64,000 nucleotides of DNA from JAIBJN01 sp963775505 (GTDB lineage: Bacteria; Actinomycetota; Thermoleophilia; Gaiellales; Gaiellaceae): positions 186,001 to 250,000 of the forward strand of contig CAVZIL010000007.1 in NCBI GenBank assembly GCA_963775505.1, read 5' to 3'. Each line of letters begins with the position of its first letter. Position 1 is the first letter of the stretch. The notes beneath the pieces were generated by a model. That model did not search any database. It had not been told where the DNA came from and saw nothing but the letters and a program-made list of their open reading frames with translations. Below are positions 8,826-18,357 of the stretch, in pieces. A program made the position numbers and the translations under genes.

Positions 8826-9863
8826 CTACGCGCGCTCGTGCGTGTGCGACCACCTCAGCTCGTCGTCGAGCGATCCTTCGACGAGCAGGGACCTCAGGCG
8901 CGAGAGCCGGGTGTACGTGTCGAACCCGGCCGAGGTGAGTCGGGCACGCCGATAGGCGTCGAGCAGCTCCCGAGCACCGTCCCGGGCCGTCCACCTGGGC
9001 CTGGCGTCCGGCAGCATTCGAGCCAGCTTCCCGAAGTCGACGCGGTAGCTCCGTGGATCGGGGCCCGCTCCCTCCGCGTATTCGATCTCGGTCCCCGTGA
9101 ACGTGTCCAGCACGATCTCGGCCAGCTCGCGGACGCGGTAGTTCTCGTCGTTCGAGCCCACGTTGAAGGCCTCGTTTCGGACGTCCGAGTCGGGGGCGAC
9201 CAGGGCGGCGGCCGTCGCCGCTGCGATGTCGCGAACGTGGACGAGGGGCCGCCACGGCGTCCCGTCACTCATGATCAGGACCTTGCCCGTGGTGAACGCC
9301 CAGGCGGCGAGGTTGTTCAGCACGACGTCGAGGCGTACGCGCGGCGAGGCGCCGTAGGCCGTGGCGTTCCGCAGGAAGATCGGGGCGAAGTCGGCGTCCG
9401 CGAGCTCGGACAACTGCTCCTCGGCTCGGACCTTCGACTCCGCGTAGGCGGTCAGCGGCCTGAGCGGTGCCTCCTCGGTCATCAGCTCGTCGGTTCCGGA
9501 CGCTCCGTACATGCTGCAGGACGAGGCGAAGACGAACCGCCGCGCGCCGGCCTCCTTCGCCCTTCGCGCCAGCTCGACCGTGCCGCGCAGGTTGATCTCG
9601 CGCGTCAGCTCTTCGTCGAGCTCGCCGAGCGGATCGTTCGACAACGCCGCCAGGTGGACGATCCCGTCGTACCCCTCGAGAACGTCCGTCGTGACGTCGC
9701 GAACGTCCGCGCGAAGTGTGGGGAGCTCGACGTGTCGTCGAGGAGGTCGCATCCTTCGTAGAAGAACGTGTCGAGGCCGGTGACGTCGTGACCCGGCCTC
9801 CATGAGCACGGGCGCGACGACGGAGCCGATGTACCCGTGGTGTCCGGTGACGAGGACCTTCAT
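8826..9863 (-). CDS. NAD-dependent epimerase/dehydratase (two compensating frameshifts)
   Basis: This is an SDR of about 345 residues beginning MKVLVTGHHGYIGS at ATG 9863. The active site reads SSCSMYG and YAESK. Between about 9735 and 9800 the frame changes: HDVTGLDTFFYEGCDL is read in the shifted frame, entered by one extra base near 9798 (GACCC) and left by a missing base near 9740. The flanks are both in the main frame, so the gene length is preserved. The GCDL segment and PTLRADVRDV match a subfamily seen with LPS/EPS sugar biosynthesis. It is convergent with the preceding GT4 gene. The substrate is unknown. Confidence 0.82.
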   Translation of the reverse strand: MKVLVTGHHGYIGSVVAPVLMEAGSRRHRPRHVLLRRMRPPRRHVELPTLRADVRDVTTDVLEGYDGIVHLAALSNDPLGELDEELTREINLRGTVELARRAKEAGARRFVFASSCSMYGASGTDELMTEEAPLRPLTAYAESKVRAEEQLSELADADFAPIFLRNATAYGASPRVRLDVVLNNLAAWAFTTGKVLIMSDGTPWRPLVHVRDIAAATAAALVAPDSDVRNEAFNVGSNDENYRVRELAEIVLDTFTGTEIEYAEGAGPDPRSYRVDFGKLARMLPDARPRWTARDGARELLDAYRRARLTSAGFDTYTRLSRLRSLLVEGSLDDELRWSHTHERA

Positions 9864-10052
9864 ATGCCCGCGCCCCGATGACCGCATGGCGCGCTGCTCG
9901 ACTTTTAGCATCCGGAGCCCGCATGTCAACCGATTACGCCGTCGGCGCCGAGGGTTGCAAAACGCGAGCTGGAGGCGCATAGTCAACCCCGACCGCGGGC
10001 TGCGCTGCGGCGCCCACTCCCCGCGGTAGCAGTAGCGGCGAGAGGAGGAACT

Positions 10053-12641
10053 GTGGCAGCCCTCGTTCTCCTTCAGGCGCACGTACGCCGTGCGCGCGTT
10101 TCCCGCGGCATCGCTTCGAGTCTCGCGCTGACCGCCCTGCTCCTCGTGGGCTTCGGGCAGCCGCCGACCGCGGCCGCCGCTCTCCCGCCCGGGTTCCAGG
10201 AATCGGTCGTGTTCAGCGGGCTCTCGAACCCGACGGCCCTGCGCTTCTCGCCCGACGGTCGGATCTTCGTGGCGGAGAAGAACGGTCGGATCAAGGTGTT
10301 CGACAACCTCGCCGACACGACGCCGACGCTCTTCGCCGACCTGAGCACGAACGTCTACAACTTCTGGGATCGCGGCCTGCTGGGGCTCGCGCTCGACCCT
10401 TCCTTCCCGGCCGAGCCCTACGTCTACGTCCTTTACACGTACGACCACGAGCTCGGGAGCGCGGCGCCCGCGCCGCGCTGGGGAACGCCTGGCGTGCTCT
10501 CCGATCCGTGCCCGACGCCGCCGGGGCCGACGGCCGACGGCTGCCTCGTGAGCGGTCGCCTCTCCCGGCTCGAGGCATCTGGGAACGTGATGGTCGGGAG
10601 CGAGCAGGTCCTGATCGAGGACTGGTGCCAGCAGTATCCGAGCCACTCGACCGGGTCCCTGGCGTTCGGCGCGGACGGTGCGCTGTACGTGAGCGGTGGC
10701 GACGGGGCGAGCTTCAACTTCGTCGACTGGGGCCAAGACGGGAACCCGCTCAACCCGTGCGGTGATCCGCCTGGAACCGTCGGCTCCGTGCTGAGCCCGC
10801 CCACCGCCGAGGGCGGTGCCCTTCGAAGCCAGGATCTGCGCACGAACGGCGACCCTGTTTCCCTCGACGGGGCGATCCTGCGTGTCAACCCGGCGACCGG
10901 TGCGGGGCTCCCCGGCAATCCGCTGGCGACAAGCACGGATGCGAACGCGCGCCGCATCATCGCCTACGGCCTCCGGAACCCCTTCCGGATCAACGTGCGC
11001 CCGGGCACGAATGAGGTCTGGGCCGGCGACGTCGGGTGGAGCACCTGGGAGGAGGTCAACCGGCTCGTGGATCCGGGCGGTCCTGTCGTGGAGAATTTCG
11101 GCTGGCCCTGCTACGAAGGCCAGGGGCGACAGTCGGGCTACGACGGCGCCAATCTGAATATCTGCGAGAACCTCTACGGGCAGGCGGGCGCGGTCACCGC
11201 CCCGCGCTTCACCTACAACCACGGCAGCCAGGTGGTCGCGGGCGAGCCGTGCCCCACGGGGAGCTCCTCCGTGGCCGGGATCGCCTTCTACCAGGGAGGC
11301 CCCTACCCGGCGTCCTATGACGGAGCCCTCTTCTTCGCCGACTACTCGCGCGACTGCATCTGGGCGATGAAGGCGGATGCGAGCGGGCTTCCGGTGCCCG
11401 GCCTCCTGGAGTCGTTCGTCGCGCCGGCTGCGAACCCCGTCGACGTGCAGATCTCACCGGCCGGCGAGCTCTTCTACGCCGATTTCGACGGCGGCGCGAT
11501 CCGTCGCATCCAGTTCGCGAGCGCCAACCAGCCGCCGGTCGCAGTCGCGACCGCGAATCCCACGAGCGGGCCAGCGCCGCTTCCCGTCGTCTTCGACGGC
11601 AGCGGCTCGAGCGATCCCGACGGGGATCCGATCACGTACGCCTGGGATCTCGACGGCGACGGCGTCTACGACGACTCGACGGCAGCGCAGCCGACATTCA
11701 CGTACACGCAGACCGGAACCTTCACGGTACGGCTCAGGGTCGCCGACACTGCCGGCGCGTCGGGCATCAGCGACCCGATCGTCATCACCGTCGGCAACAC
11801 TCCGCCGACGGCGTCGATCGTCTCTCCGCCCGGGAGCCTGACGTGGAGGGTCGGAGACGTGATCAACTTCTCGGGCTCGGGCTCGGACCCGCAGGACGGG
11901 ACCCTGCCCGCCTCGGCGCTTTCGTGGTCGCTGATCCTCCATCACTGCCCTTCAAACTGCCACACGCATCCGCTCCAGAACTTCGTGGGCGTGGCGAGCG
12001 GGTCGTTCACAGCGCCCGACCACGAGTACCCCTCTCATCTCGAGTTGGTGCTGACGGCTACCGACTCCGGCGGTCTAACGAGCACCGCGAGCGTGACGAT
12101 GCAGCCCCGGACGGTCATCCTGACCCTTAGATCGAGCCCTTCAGGGCTCCAGCTCGTCCTCAACGGCAGCAGCGCCACGACTCCCTTCACGCGTACGGTC
12201 ATCGCCCGGTCGAACAACTCGATCTCGGCGCCCTCGCCGCAGAGCCTGAACGGAGCCAGCTACAGCTTCTCCTCCTGGTCGGACGGCGGCGCTCAGACGC
12301 ACAACATCACCGCGAGTGCTTCGACGACCTACCGCGCCTTCTTCTTTGCCCCGCCGACCAACACGACTCCACCTTCCATCAGCGGGCCGACCAGAGTCGG
12401 CAGGACCTTGAGGACGTCAAACGGGAGCTGGGCGGGCTCGACACCCTTCTCGTTCACCTATCAATGGTGGCGCTGCGACACGTCCGGGGCCGCCTGTCTG
12501 GCAATCGACGGCGCCACTGCCAAGAGGTACGTACTGACAAGCGCCGATGAAGGCCACACCCTTCGCGCCACCGTCACGGCAACGAACTCCGTCGGCTCGA
12601 GCTCGGCAATCTCGGCAGCGACGTCCGTGATCACACAGTGA
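10053..12641 (+). CDS. Secreted PQQ-dependent sugar dehydrogenase-like protein with PKD and C-terminal repeat domains
   Basis: This 862-residue protein has an N-terminal signal peptide (about 1-43, ending AAAALPPGF). A six-bladed soluble glucose dehydrogenase-type propeller follows (about 45-485; NPTALRFSPDGRIFVAEK, GLRNPFRINV, GDVGWSTWEEVN). Next come a PKD domain (about 490-580, SSDPDGDPITYAWDLDGDG), a second Ig-like region with a Cys/His patch, and a C-terminal module with YQWWRCDTSGA and LTSADEGHTLRATV. The last module is the repeat common in Thermoleophilia exoproteins. The GTG start at 10053 follows a strong AGAGGAGGAA site. It would oxidise an aldose or bind cell-surface glycan outside the membrane. 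Enzyme activity is inferred. Confidence 0.87.
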   Translation: MAALVLLQAHVRRARVSRGIASSLALTALLLVGFGQPPTAAAALPPGFQESVVFSGLSNPTALRFSPDGRIFVAEKNGRIKVFDNLADTTPTLFADLSTNVYNFWDRGLLGLALDPSFPAEPYVYVLYTYDHELGSAAPAPRWGTPGVLSDPCPTPPGPTADGCLVSGRLSRLEASGNVMVGSEQVLIEDWCQQYPSHSTGSLAFGADGALYVSGGDGASFNFVDWGQDGNPLNPCGDPPGTVGSVLSPPTAEGGALRSQDLRTNGDPVSLDGAILRVNPATGAGLPGNPLATSTDANARRIIAYGLRNPFRINVRPGTNEVWAGDVGWSTWEEVNRLVDPGGPVVENFGWPCYEGQGRQSGYDGANLNICENLYGQAGAVTAPRFTYNHGSQVVAGEPCPTGSSSVAGIAFYQGGPYPASYDGALFFADYSRDCIWAMKADASGLPVPGLLESFVAPAANPVDVQISPAGELFYADFDGGAIRRIQFASANQPPVAVATANPTSGPAPLPVVFDGSGSSDPDGDPITYAWDLDGDGVYDDSTAAQPTFTYTQTGTFTVRLRVADTAGASGISDPIVITVGNTPPTASIVSPPGSLTWRVGDVINFSGSGSDPQDGTLPASALSWSLILHHCPSNCHTHPLQNFVGVASGSFTAPDHEYPSHLELVLTATDSGGLTSTASVTMQPRTVILTLRSSPSGLQLVLNGSSATTPFTRTVIARSNNSISAPSPQSLNGASYSFSSWSDGGAQTHNITASASTTYRAFFFAPPTNTTPPSISGPTRVGRTLRTSNGSWAGSTPFSFTYQWWRCDTSGAACLAIDGATAKRYVLTSADEGHTLRATVTATNSVGSSSAISAATSVITQ

Positions 12642-12642
12642 G

Positions 12643-13887
12643 GTGGGTAGCTACGATCGGCGCCTGAGCCCGGGAGCCGCGTCAGCTGACCTCGTCGTCG
12701 TCGGCGCGGGGATTCTCGGGCTGGCGGTCGCCCGCGAGGCACTGCTGCGCTACGACGGGCTTCGCGTCCTCGTGCTCGAGAAAGAGGACCGGATCGCCGC
12801 GCATCAGACGGGGCACAACAGCGGCGTCGTCCACTCCGGGATCTACTACGCCCCCGGCTCGCTGAAGGCGCGGCTGTGCGTCGAGGGAAGCCGGGCACTC
12901 TACGCCTACTGCGAGGAGCACGGGATCGCGACGGAGCGCTGCGGCAAGGTCGTCGTCGCGTCGGACGAGCGCGACCTGGCTCGGCTCGACGACATCCACG
13001 CCCGAGCCCGCGCGAACGGCGTTCAAGGAGTGGCGCTTCTGAGCGAGGAGGATCTCCGAGAGGTCGAGCCGGCGGTACGGGGAATCCGTGCCCTCCACTC
13101 GCCCGGGACGGGCATCATCGACTTCCGGCAGGTTGCGGGCGCTTTCGCAGATGAGATCGTCCGGCTCGGAGCGGCGATCCGATTACGGTCGGCCGTCCAC
13201 GCCATCAGCCGGGCGGGCGACGGGACAGTCGGTCTGGCGACGACCGCCGGCCCCGTGGAGGCGGGGGTCGTGATCACCTGTGCCGGGCTCCACTCGGATC
13301 GGCTGGCCCGGATGACCGGCGGTCCGGTCTCGCCGCGGATCGTGCCGTTCCGAGGGCGATACCACGCCCTCTTGCCCGAATTTTCCGGGCTCGTGCGCGG
13401 GCTCGTGTACCCGGTGCCCGACCCGTCCTTCCCGTTCCTCGGCGTCCACTTCACCAGGCAGATCTCGGGCGAGATCTGGACGGGGCCGAACGCGGTACTG
13501 GGGCTTGCACGCGAGGGCTATCGCGGCTGGGACGTCAACGTGCGCGATCTATCGGAAACGCTTTCGTACTCGGGGTTCCGCATACTCGCGCGTCGCCACT
13601 GGCGGGCGGGCTTCGGCGAAATGCGCGGAGACCTCTCAAAGCACACGTTCATCCGGGCCCTCCAGCGACTTGTGCCTTCGATGCGGGTGGAGTACCTGGC
13701 GGGAATGCACACGGGTGTCCGCGCTCAGGCCCTCTCGAGCGAGGGGCAACTTCTGGACGACTTCTGGTTCGACCGCGCCGAAAGGGTCTTACACCTGCGG
13801 AACGCCCCGTCGCCTGCAGCCACGTCGAGTCTCGCGCTCGCCGAAGAGGTCGTGAGGGCTGCCGAGGAACTTCTCGCGGCGGCGTGA
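12643..13887 (+). CDS. lhgO: L-2-hydroxyglutarate oxidase
   Basis: This is a 414-residue FAD-dependent DAO-family enzyme that oxidises L-2-hydroxyglutarate to 2-oxoglutarate, passing electrons to oxygen or quinone. The FAD motif GAGILGLAVAREAL starts at residue 21, and the LhgO signature HQTGHNSGVVHSGIYY lies at about 54-69. FRGRYHALLPE and the late MHTGVRAQ segment are also typical. It starts at GTG 12643, 1 nt after the stop of the dehydrogenase gene, so the two are probably cotranscribed although their functions look unrelated. The length matches the family. Confidence 0.9.
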   Translation: MGSYDRRLSPGAASADLVVVGAGILGLAVAREALLRYDGLRVLVLEKEDRIAAHQTGHNSGVVHSGIYYAPGSLKARLCVEGSRALYAYCEEHGIATERCGKVVVASDERDLARLDDIHARARANGVQGVALLSEEDLREVEPAVRGIRALHSPGTGIIDFRQVAGAFADEIVRLGAAIRLRSAVHAISRAGDGTVGLATTAGPVEAGVVITCAGLHSDRLARMTGGPVSPRIVPFRGRYHALLPEFSGLVRGLVYPVPDPSFPFLGVHFTRQISGEIWTGPNAVLGLAREGYRGWDVNVRDLSETLSYSGFRILARRHWRAGFGEMRGDLSKHTFIRALQRLVPSMRVEYLAGMHTGVRAQALSSEGQLLDDFWFDRAERVLHLRNAPSPAATSSLALAEEVVRAAEELLAAA

Positions 13888-13907
13888 CGCTGCCGCTGGC
13901 TCGTTCC

Positions 13908-15795
13908 CTAGGCGTCCTCGAGCGCGTCCTGCCCCCCGTCGAGCGCCGCGCGCTCTTCGGTTTCAGCGCGCTCCGCAGCCTTCGCCTTCCGGCTCTGCGC
14001 GCTCTTCAGCCCCGCTTCGCGGGGGGTGAGGCCTCCGAAGGGCCGGGATGACTTCGAGCGTGTCGGAGCGGGCTCGCCGGGTGCCGGCTCCTTCCCGTCC
14101 CCGTCGGTCTCGCTCTCGCCCGTGGTCTCGGTCGGGCTCGCGTCGGCTCGAGCCTCCGCAGGTGGCCGACTCGGTTCACGACCGTCGCCGTCGGCAGCGG
14201 ACGCGGAGACGGTGGTCGTCGGCGAGGGCTTGACCGCCGCACGACGCCGCTCCGAGGGTCCGTATCTCTGATGACCGTAGCCCTCGCTCTTGTCGTCCGC
14301 GGTGACCACGAAACCGAGCTTGGTGACCGGCGACGCTTCGAGCATCCAACCCAATTCCTCGAGCGCCGACATCCTCAGCGCCTTCAGGCGCGCGACGACG
14401 ACGACAGCGTCGACGTGGGCGCTCAGCGCTATCGCATGACCGCCAAGAACCGGCGGGGCGTCGACGAGCACGATGTCGGCGTGATCCTGCACGCGCTGGA
14501 TGATGCTGCCGACGGCCTTGTCGAAGCCGAGCTCGTCGGGATCTTGCAGGACGGTGCCGGCCGCCAAGACCTCGAGACTGCCGGCGTGCTCCGTCCTTCT
14601 GCTCGAGTCGTCGGCGCCGGAGGAGTCCTCGATCAAGCCGATCGGCCGCAGCGCTTCGACGAGCAGCGTTTCCCCCAGCTCGACGTCCGTAAGCCCCGGC
14701 TGCTGATCGAGATTGAAGAGCCGATGGAGGTGCGGATGAGTGAGATCTGCGTCGACGAGCACGACGCGGCGCCCGGCGCGAGCGAGGGCGACGGCGAGGT
14801 TCGCGACGGTCGTCGACTTTCCCTCCGCGCCCACGGCGCTCGTGATCATGATCGTCCGGGCATCGTGCTCGGCGTTGGCGAGGTCGAGGCTCCATCGGAG
14901 GGCGCGGAACTGCTCGGCGTCGTGGCTCGTCGGGTCGGCGAGCATGACCAGGCCGTTCTGTTTTCGAAGGCCGGAAGGTGGCGCGGCCAAACGTCCGAGC
15001 AGACGGAGACCGAGAGTCTCGCGAATGGTGTCGACCGACCTGACTCGCGTGTCGAGAGCGTCCACGAGAAAGACGACGACGAGCGCAAGCACGAGACCGA
15101 GGCCGAAGGCGATCAGGCCGTTCCGCACCGGGCGTGGGCTGACCTTTGGTGCCTCTCCGGCGGGATTGACGACCTGCGCTGATCGCGTCTCCGTCGCGGC
15201 GGCGGCGGCCAAGATCTCCTCCCGCCGCTGGAGCGCATCGTAGTTCGGCGTGCCGGGCCCCTCACCGTCCGCCTCGAGCTGCGCGAGTTGTTGGCGGACT
15301 TGGTCGATGTCGTCCCTGATTGCTTGGTTGTCGAGCTCCTGCTGGTACTCGGTGAACGCCCTTGCGTGCTCGGTCGCAAGCTGCATCGCGAGGCGCGGAT
15401 CCGAGTTCTCGACCGAGAACGTGAGGATGTCGTTGCCGAGCGTGGCCGAGACCGATGAGGAGTCCAGGAACTCCTCCCGGTCCAGACCGGCGCCCGGAAC
15501 CTCGTCTGAGCACCCGATCGACTACGGCGGGCACGCGGGCGAGCTTCGCTCGTGTCTCGGCTACGCGCTGTGGATCGATGTACGTCGTCCCAAGCTGCCG
15601 GTTTTCGAGCAGCACCTCCGCGGACGCCCGATACGCTGGGGTTTGTGTGAGCGAGACCGCGATGGCCGTTGCGGGGACGAGCAGGACGATCAGGAGGAAG
15701 AGGAACTTCCGTCGGCCCACGACTCTCAGGTAGTCCAAGAGGCTCGGGACGATCGTCCCGTCCGTAGGGCTGACGTGTCGGTTCGCGGTCGCCAC
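13908..15795 (-). CDS. Wzz/BY-kinase polysaccharide co-polymerase (frameshifted)
   Basis: After repair this is about 628 residues. It has an N-terminal Wzz domain with a transmembrane helix (KFLFLLIVLLVPATAIAV), a periplasmic region with coiled coil (AIRDDIDQVRQQLAQLEAD), and a second membrane helix (GLIAFGLGLVLALVVVFLV). A BY-kinase domain follows with Walker A GAEGKSTT (about 325), A' VVLVDAD and Walker B IVLVDAPP. The C-terminal tail is disordered and charged with few tyrosines. One extra base near 15507 (GTGCTCAGACGAG) splits the Wzz part. It should control chain length of the exported polymer and link phosphorylation to assembly. Convergent with lhgO. Confidence 0.88.
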
Positions 15796-15854
15796 TGAGC
15801 CGCAAGTTCACGAGACAGCCGGCCCGAACCAGCCGGCCCACCACCCGTGTGAAC

Positions 15855-15882
15855 AGAATAACCCCTAGCCAACGGATGTAAA
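15855..15882 (-). promoter_or_regulatory. Sigma-70-type promoter for the BY-kinase gene
   Basis: On the minus strand TTTACA (15877-15882) and TATTCT (15855-15860) are spaced by 16 nt and point at the BY-kinase start 60 nt downstream. Both hexamers are close to the sigma-70 consensus and unusual in such G+C-rich DNA. Confidence 0.55.
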
Positions 15883-15968
15883 GCATGCGAGGGCGGCGCG
15901 GGCCGCGCACTCACGGGAGGCGGCTTTCGCCGCCTCGGACCCGCTTGAAAGGCCAGCTACCGGACGAG

Positions 15969-15974
15969 TAGAAT
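15969..15974 (+). promoter_or_regulatory. Putative -10 element TAGAAT
   Basis: A TAGAAT hexamer 71 nt upstream of the GT4 start at 16046 lies in the divergent intergenic region with the BY-kinase promoter. It is one of several near-identical hexamers in this window. Confidence 0.35.
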
Positions 15975-16045
15975 CGGCTCTGGCCGTGTAATTGAGCGAT
16001 CGACAGTCGCGGCGCCTGCGGGCCGGCACGACTGACGGCTGCGGC

Positions 16046-17335
16046 ATGAGTAACGTCTCGAGCCACTACACGGACCGGCAAGCGGCACCTGGCGGTCGTG
16101 CGCTCCGTGTCGTCGTTCACGACTACGTGGGCCATCCGTTCCAGGTTCAGCTGAGCCGGGAGCTCGCGCGCCGTGGCATGGACGTCCTGCACCTGCACTG
16201 CGGCTCCTTTCGGACCGGGAAAGGAGCAGTCGACGACGCCGTGGAGGGGAGCCTTCGAATCGAGGGCGTCGCTCTCTCCCGTGAGTTTGCGAGGTACTCG
16301 CCCTCGACTCGGTTCCGGCAGGAGCGAGAGTACGGGGCGAAGGCAAGCGCACGCATCCGCGAATTCGTTCCCGACGTCGTCCTTTCGGCGAATACGCCCC
16401 TTTTCGCTCAGAGGCGCCTTCTGTCAGAAACCAAACAGCTCGGCTCGCGCTTTGTGTTCTGGCAGCAAGACATACTCGGGATCGGCATCCGGAGAGTCCT
16501 CGAGCAGCGCTACGGACGGCTCGGAGCAGCGATAGGCAACCGCTTCATCGCGCTCGAGCGCTCGCTCTTGCTGGCGAGCGATGCGATCGCCGTCATCTCG
16601 GATGGTTTCATGCCGGCTCTCGAGCAGCTCGAGATTCCGACGGACAAGATCCACGTGATCGAGAATTGGGCCCCGATCGACGAGTTGCCGCTCCGGCCTC
16701 GAGCCAACGAGTGGGCCCGCGAACGAGACCTGGTCGGCAAGCGAGTCATCCTGTACTCCGGAACGCTGGGCCTCAAGCACGATCCGGGAGCGATCGTGCA
16801 GCTCGCTCGCCACTTCTCGAAGCAAGACGACGTCGAAGTGGTCGTCGTCTCCGAAGGCCGGGGGGCAGATTGGCTGCGCCAACGTCGCGAGGAAGAGAAC
16901 CTAGTCAACCTTCGTCTCCTCCCCTTCCAGCCCTACGCCGTCCTGCCGGACGTGCTGGCCAGCGGCGACGTGTTGCTGACGTTGCTAGAGGCGAACGCCG
17001 GAGCGTTCTCGGTTCCCTCGAAGGTCCTCAGCTATCTCTGTGCGCGGCGTGCGCTCTTGGCGGCCGTTCCCTCCGACAACCTCGCTGCGGAGGTCGTCCG
17101 CAGGAGCGGCGGCGGAGTCCTCGTCGAGCCGGGTGACGAAGGTCACCTCGTCGCCAATGCCACGCGTCTCCTCGCGGACGACCGCCTGCGAGAGGAGCTC
17201 GGACGTCGGGCGCGCCGGTACGCTGAAGAGAACTTCGACGTCACCAGCATCGGAGACAAGTTCGAGGCGATACTCAATCCTCGTTCAGGTCAAGGGCGAA
17301 GCGAGGCAAAGGAAGCGGCAAAAACGACGAAGTGA
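16046..17335 (+). CDS. Glycosyltransferase family 4 (WcaI-like)
   Basis: This is a 429-residue GT-B transferase. The donor-binding half includes RVILYSGTLGLKHDPGAIV and an acidic stretch EANAGAFSVPSKVLSYLCA near residue 330, as in WcaI/WbuB-type fucosyl- or N-acetylaminosugar transferases. I prefer ATG 16046 because an upstream ATG at 15992 would add residues without fold homology. The C-terminal tail is basic. It heads a rightward trio with the GME-like epimerase (8 nt gap) and a methyltransferase. The sugar donor is unknown. Confidence 0.88.
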   Translation: MSNVSSHYTDRQAAPGGRALRVVVHDYVGHPFQVQLSRELARRGMDVLHLHCGSFRTGKGAVDDAVEGSLRIEGVALSREFARYSPSTRFRQEREYGAKASARIREFVPDVVLSANTPLFAQRRLLSETKQLGSRFVFWQQDILGIGIRRVLEQRYGRLGAAIGNRFIALERSLLLASDAIAVISDGFMPALEQLEIPTDKIHVIENWAPIDELPLRPRANEWARERDLVGKRVILYSGTLGLKHDPGAIVQLARHFSKQDDVEVVVVSEGRGADWLRQRREEENLVNLRLLPFQPYAVLPDVLASGDVLLTLLEANAGAFSVPSKVLSYLCARRALLAAVPSDNLAAEVVRRSGGGVLVEPGDEGHLVANATRLLADDRLREELGRRARRYAEENFDVTSIGDKFEAILNPRSGQGRSEAKEAAKTTK

Positions 17336-17343
17336 GGTAGAGG

Positions 17344-18354
17344 ATGAGCGAGGTCGTCGTGTGCGGCGCAGGCGGCTTCATCGGCGGTCATCTCGTCGCC
17401 GGACTTCTGCGCGAGGGCGGTACTCGAGTGCGGGCGGTCGACGCGAAGCCCATCGACGAGTGGTTTCAGGTCTTTGGTGATGCGGACAACCGAGTGACGG
17501 ACTTGAGCGACCGGGATGCCTGCCGTCAGGCGCTGGAGGGAGCACGCTACGTCTTCAACCTGGCTGCGGACATGGGCGGAATGGGCTTCATCGAGGCCAA
17601 CAAGGCTCGTTGCATGCTCTCCGTGCTCATCAATACGCACCTTCTTCTCGCCGCCCAGGAGCACGAGGTCGAGCGGTACTTCTTCGCCTCATCCGCATGC
17701 GTCTACGCGGCCGACAAGCAGACGTCGACGGACGTTCTGCCGTTGAAGGAAGCGGATGCATACCCGGCGATGCCGGAGGACGGCTACGGCTGGGAGAAGC
17801 TCTTCAGCGAGCGAATGTGCCGCCATTTCTCGGAGGACTTCGGGCTCGCCACCCGCGTCGCTCGCTACCACAACGTCTACGGTCCACACGGTACCTACGA
17901 AGGCGGCCGGGAGAAGGCTCCCGCGGCGATCTGCCGCAAGGTGATCGAGGCGAAGCTCTCCGGCGACCACGAAATCGAGATATGGGGGGACGGCGAGCAG
18001 ACACGCAGCTTCATGTTCGTCGATGACTGCGTCTACGGCACGAGAATCCTCACGAGCAGCGACGTGACGGAGCCGCTCAACATCGGCAGCGCGCACCTCG
18101 TCACGATCAACGAGCTCGTGACGATCGTGGAGCAGATCGCCGGGATAACGGTTCGCCGGCGGTACAAGCTCGACGCTCCCCAGGGCGTCAGGGGTCGAAA
18201 CAGCGACAACACGCTCAGCAATGATCGTCTGGGCTGGGAGCCGAGGATCAGTCTGGAGGAGGGACTCGAGCGGACGTACGCGTGGATGTACGAGCAGATG
18301 AAGGCAAGCGGCTCTCGTAAGGGGCGGGTGCTGTCGGGCGAAGCGAGAGTCTGA
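17344..18354 (+). CDS. GDP-mannose 3,5-epimerase-like NAD-dependent epimerase
   Basis: This is a 336-residue extended SDR closely resembling plant-type GDP-mannose 3,5-epimerases. It has the cofactor motif GAGGFIGG (residues 8-15), FNLAADMGGMGF, FFASSACVYA with the acid/base Cys (C119), and the YGWEK catalytic pair (Y148, K152). RYHNVYGPHGTYEGG and the REKAPAA sequence are also conserved. In bacteria such enzymes supply L-galactose- or gulose-type sugars or related epimers for surface glycans. The start is fixed by AGGTAGAGG just upstream. The subfamily is strong; the product is not proven. Confidence 0.88.
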   Translation: MSEVVVCGAGGFIGGHLVAGLLREGGTRVRAVDAKPIDEWFQVFGDADNRVTDLSDRDACRQALEGARYVFNLAADMGGMGFIEANKARCMLSVLINTHLLLAAQEHEVERYFFASSACVYAADKQTSTDVLPLKEADAYPAMPEDGYGWEKLFSERMCRHFSEDFGLATRVARYHNVYGPHGTYEGGREKAPAAICRKVIEAKLSGDHEIEIWGDGEQTRSFMFVDDCVYGTRILTSSDVTEPLNIGSAHLVTINELVTIVEQIAGITVRRRYKLDAPQGVRGRNSDNTLSNDRLGWEPRISLEEGLERTYAWMYEQMKASGSRKGRVLSGEARV

Positions 18355-18357
18355 GCC

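Noticed and set aside
8826..11222. Very long minus-strand open frame over the sugar dehydrogenase gene.
   Set aside because: Only the 8826-9863 part matches a protein family; the rest mirrors the real plus-strand gene in G+C-rich DNA.
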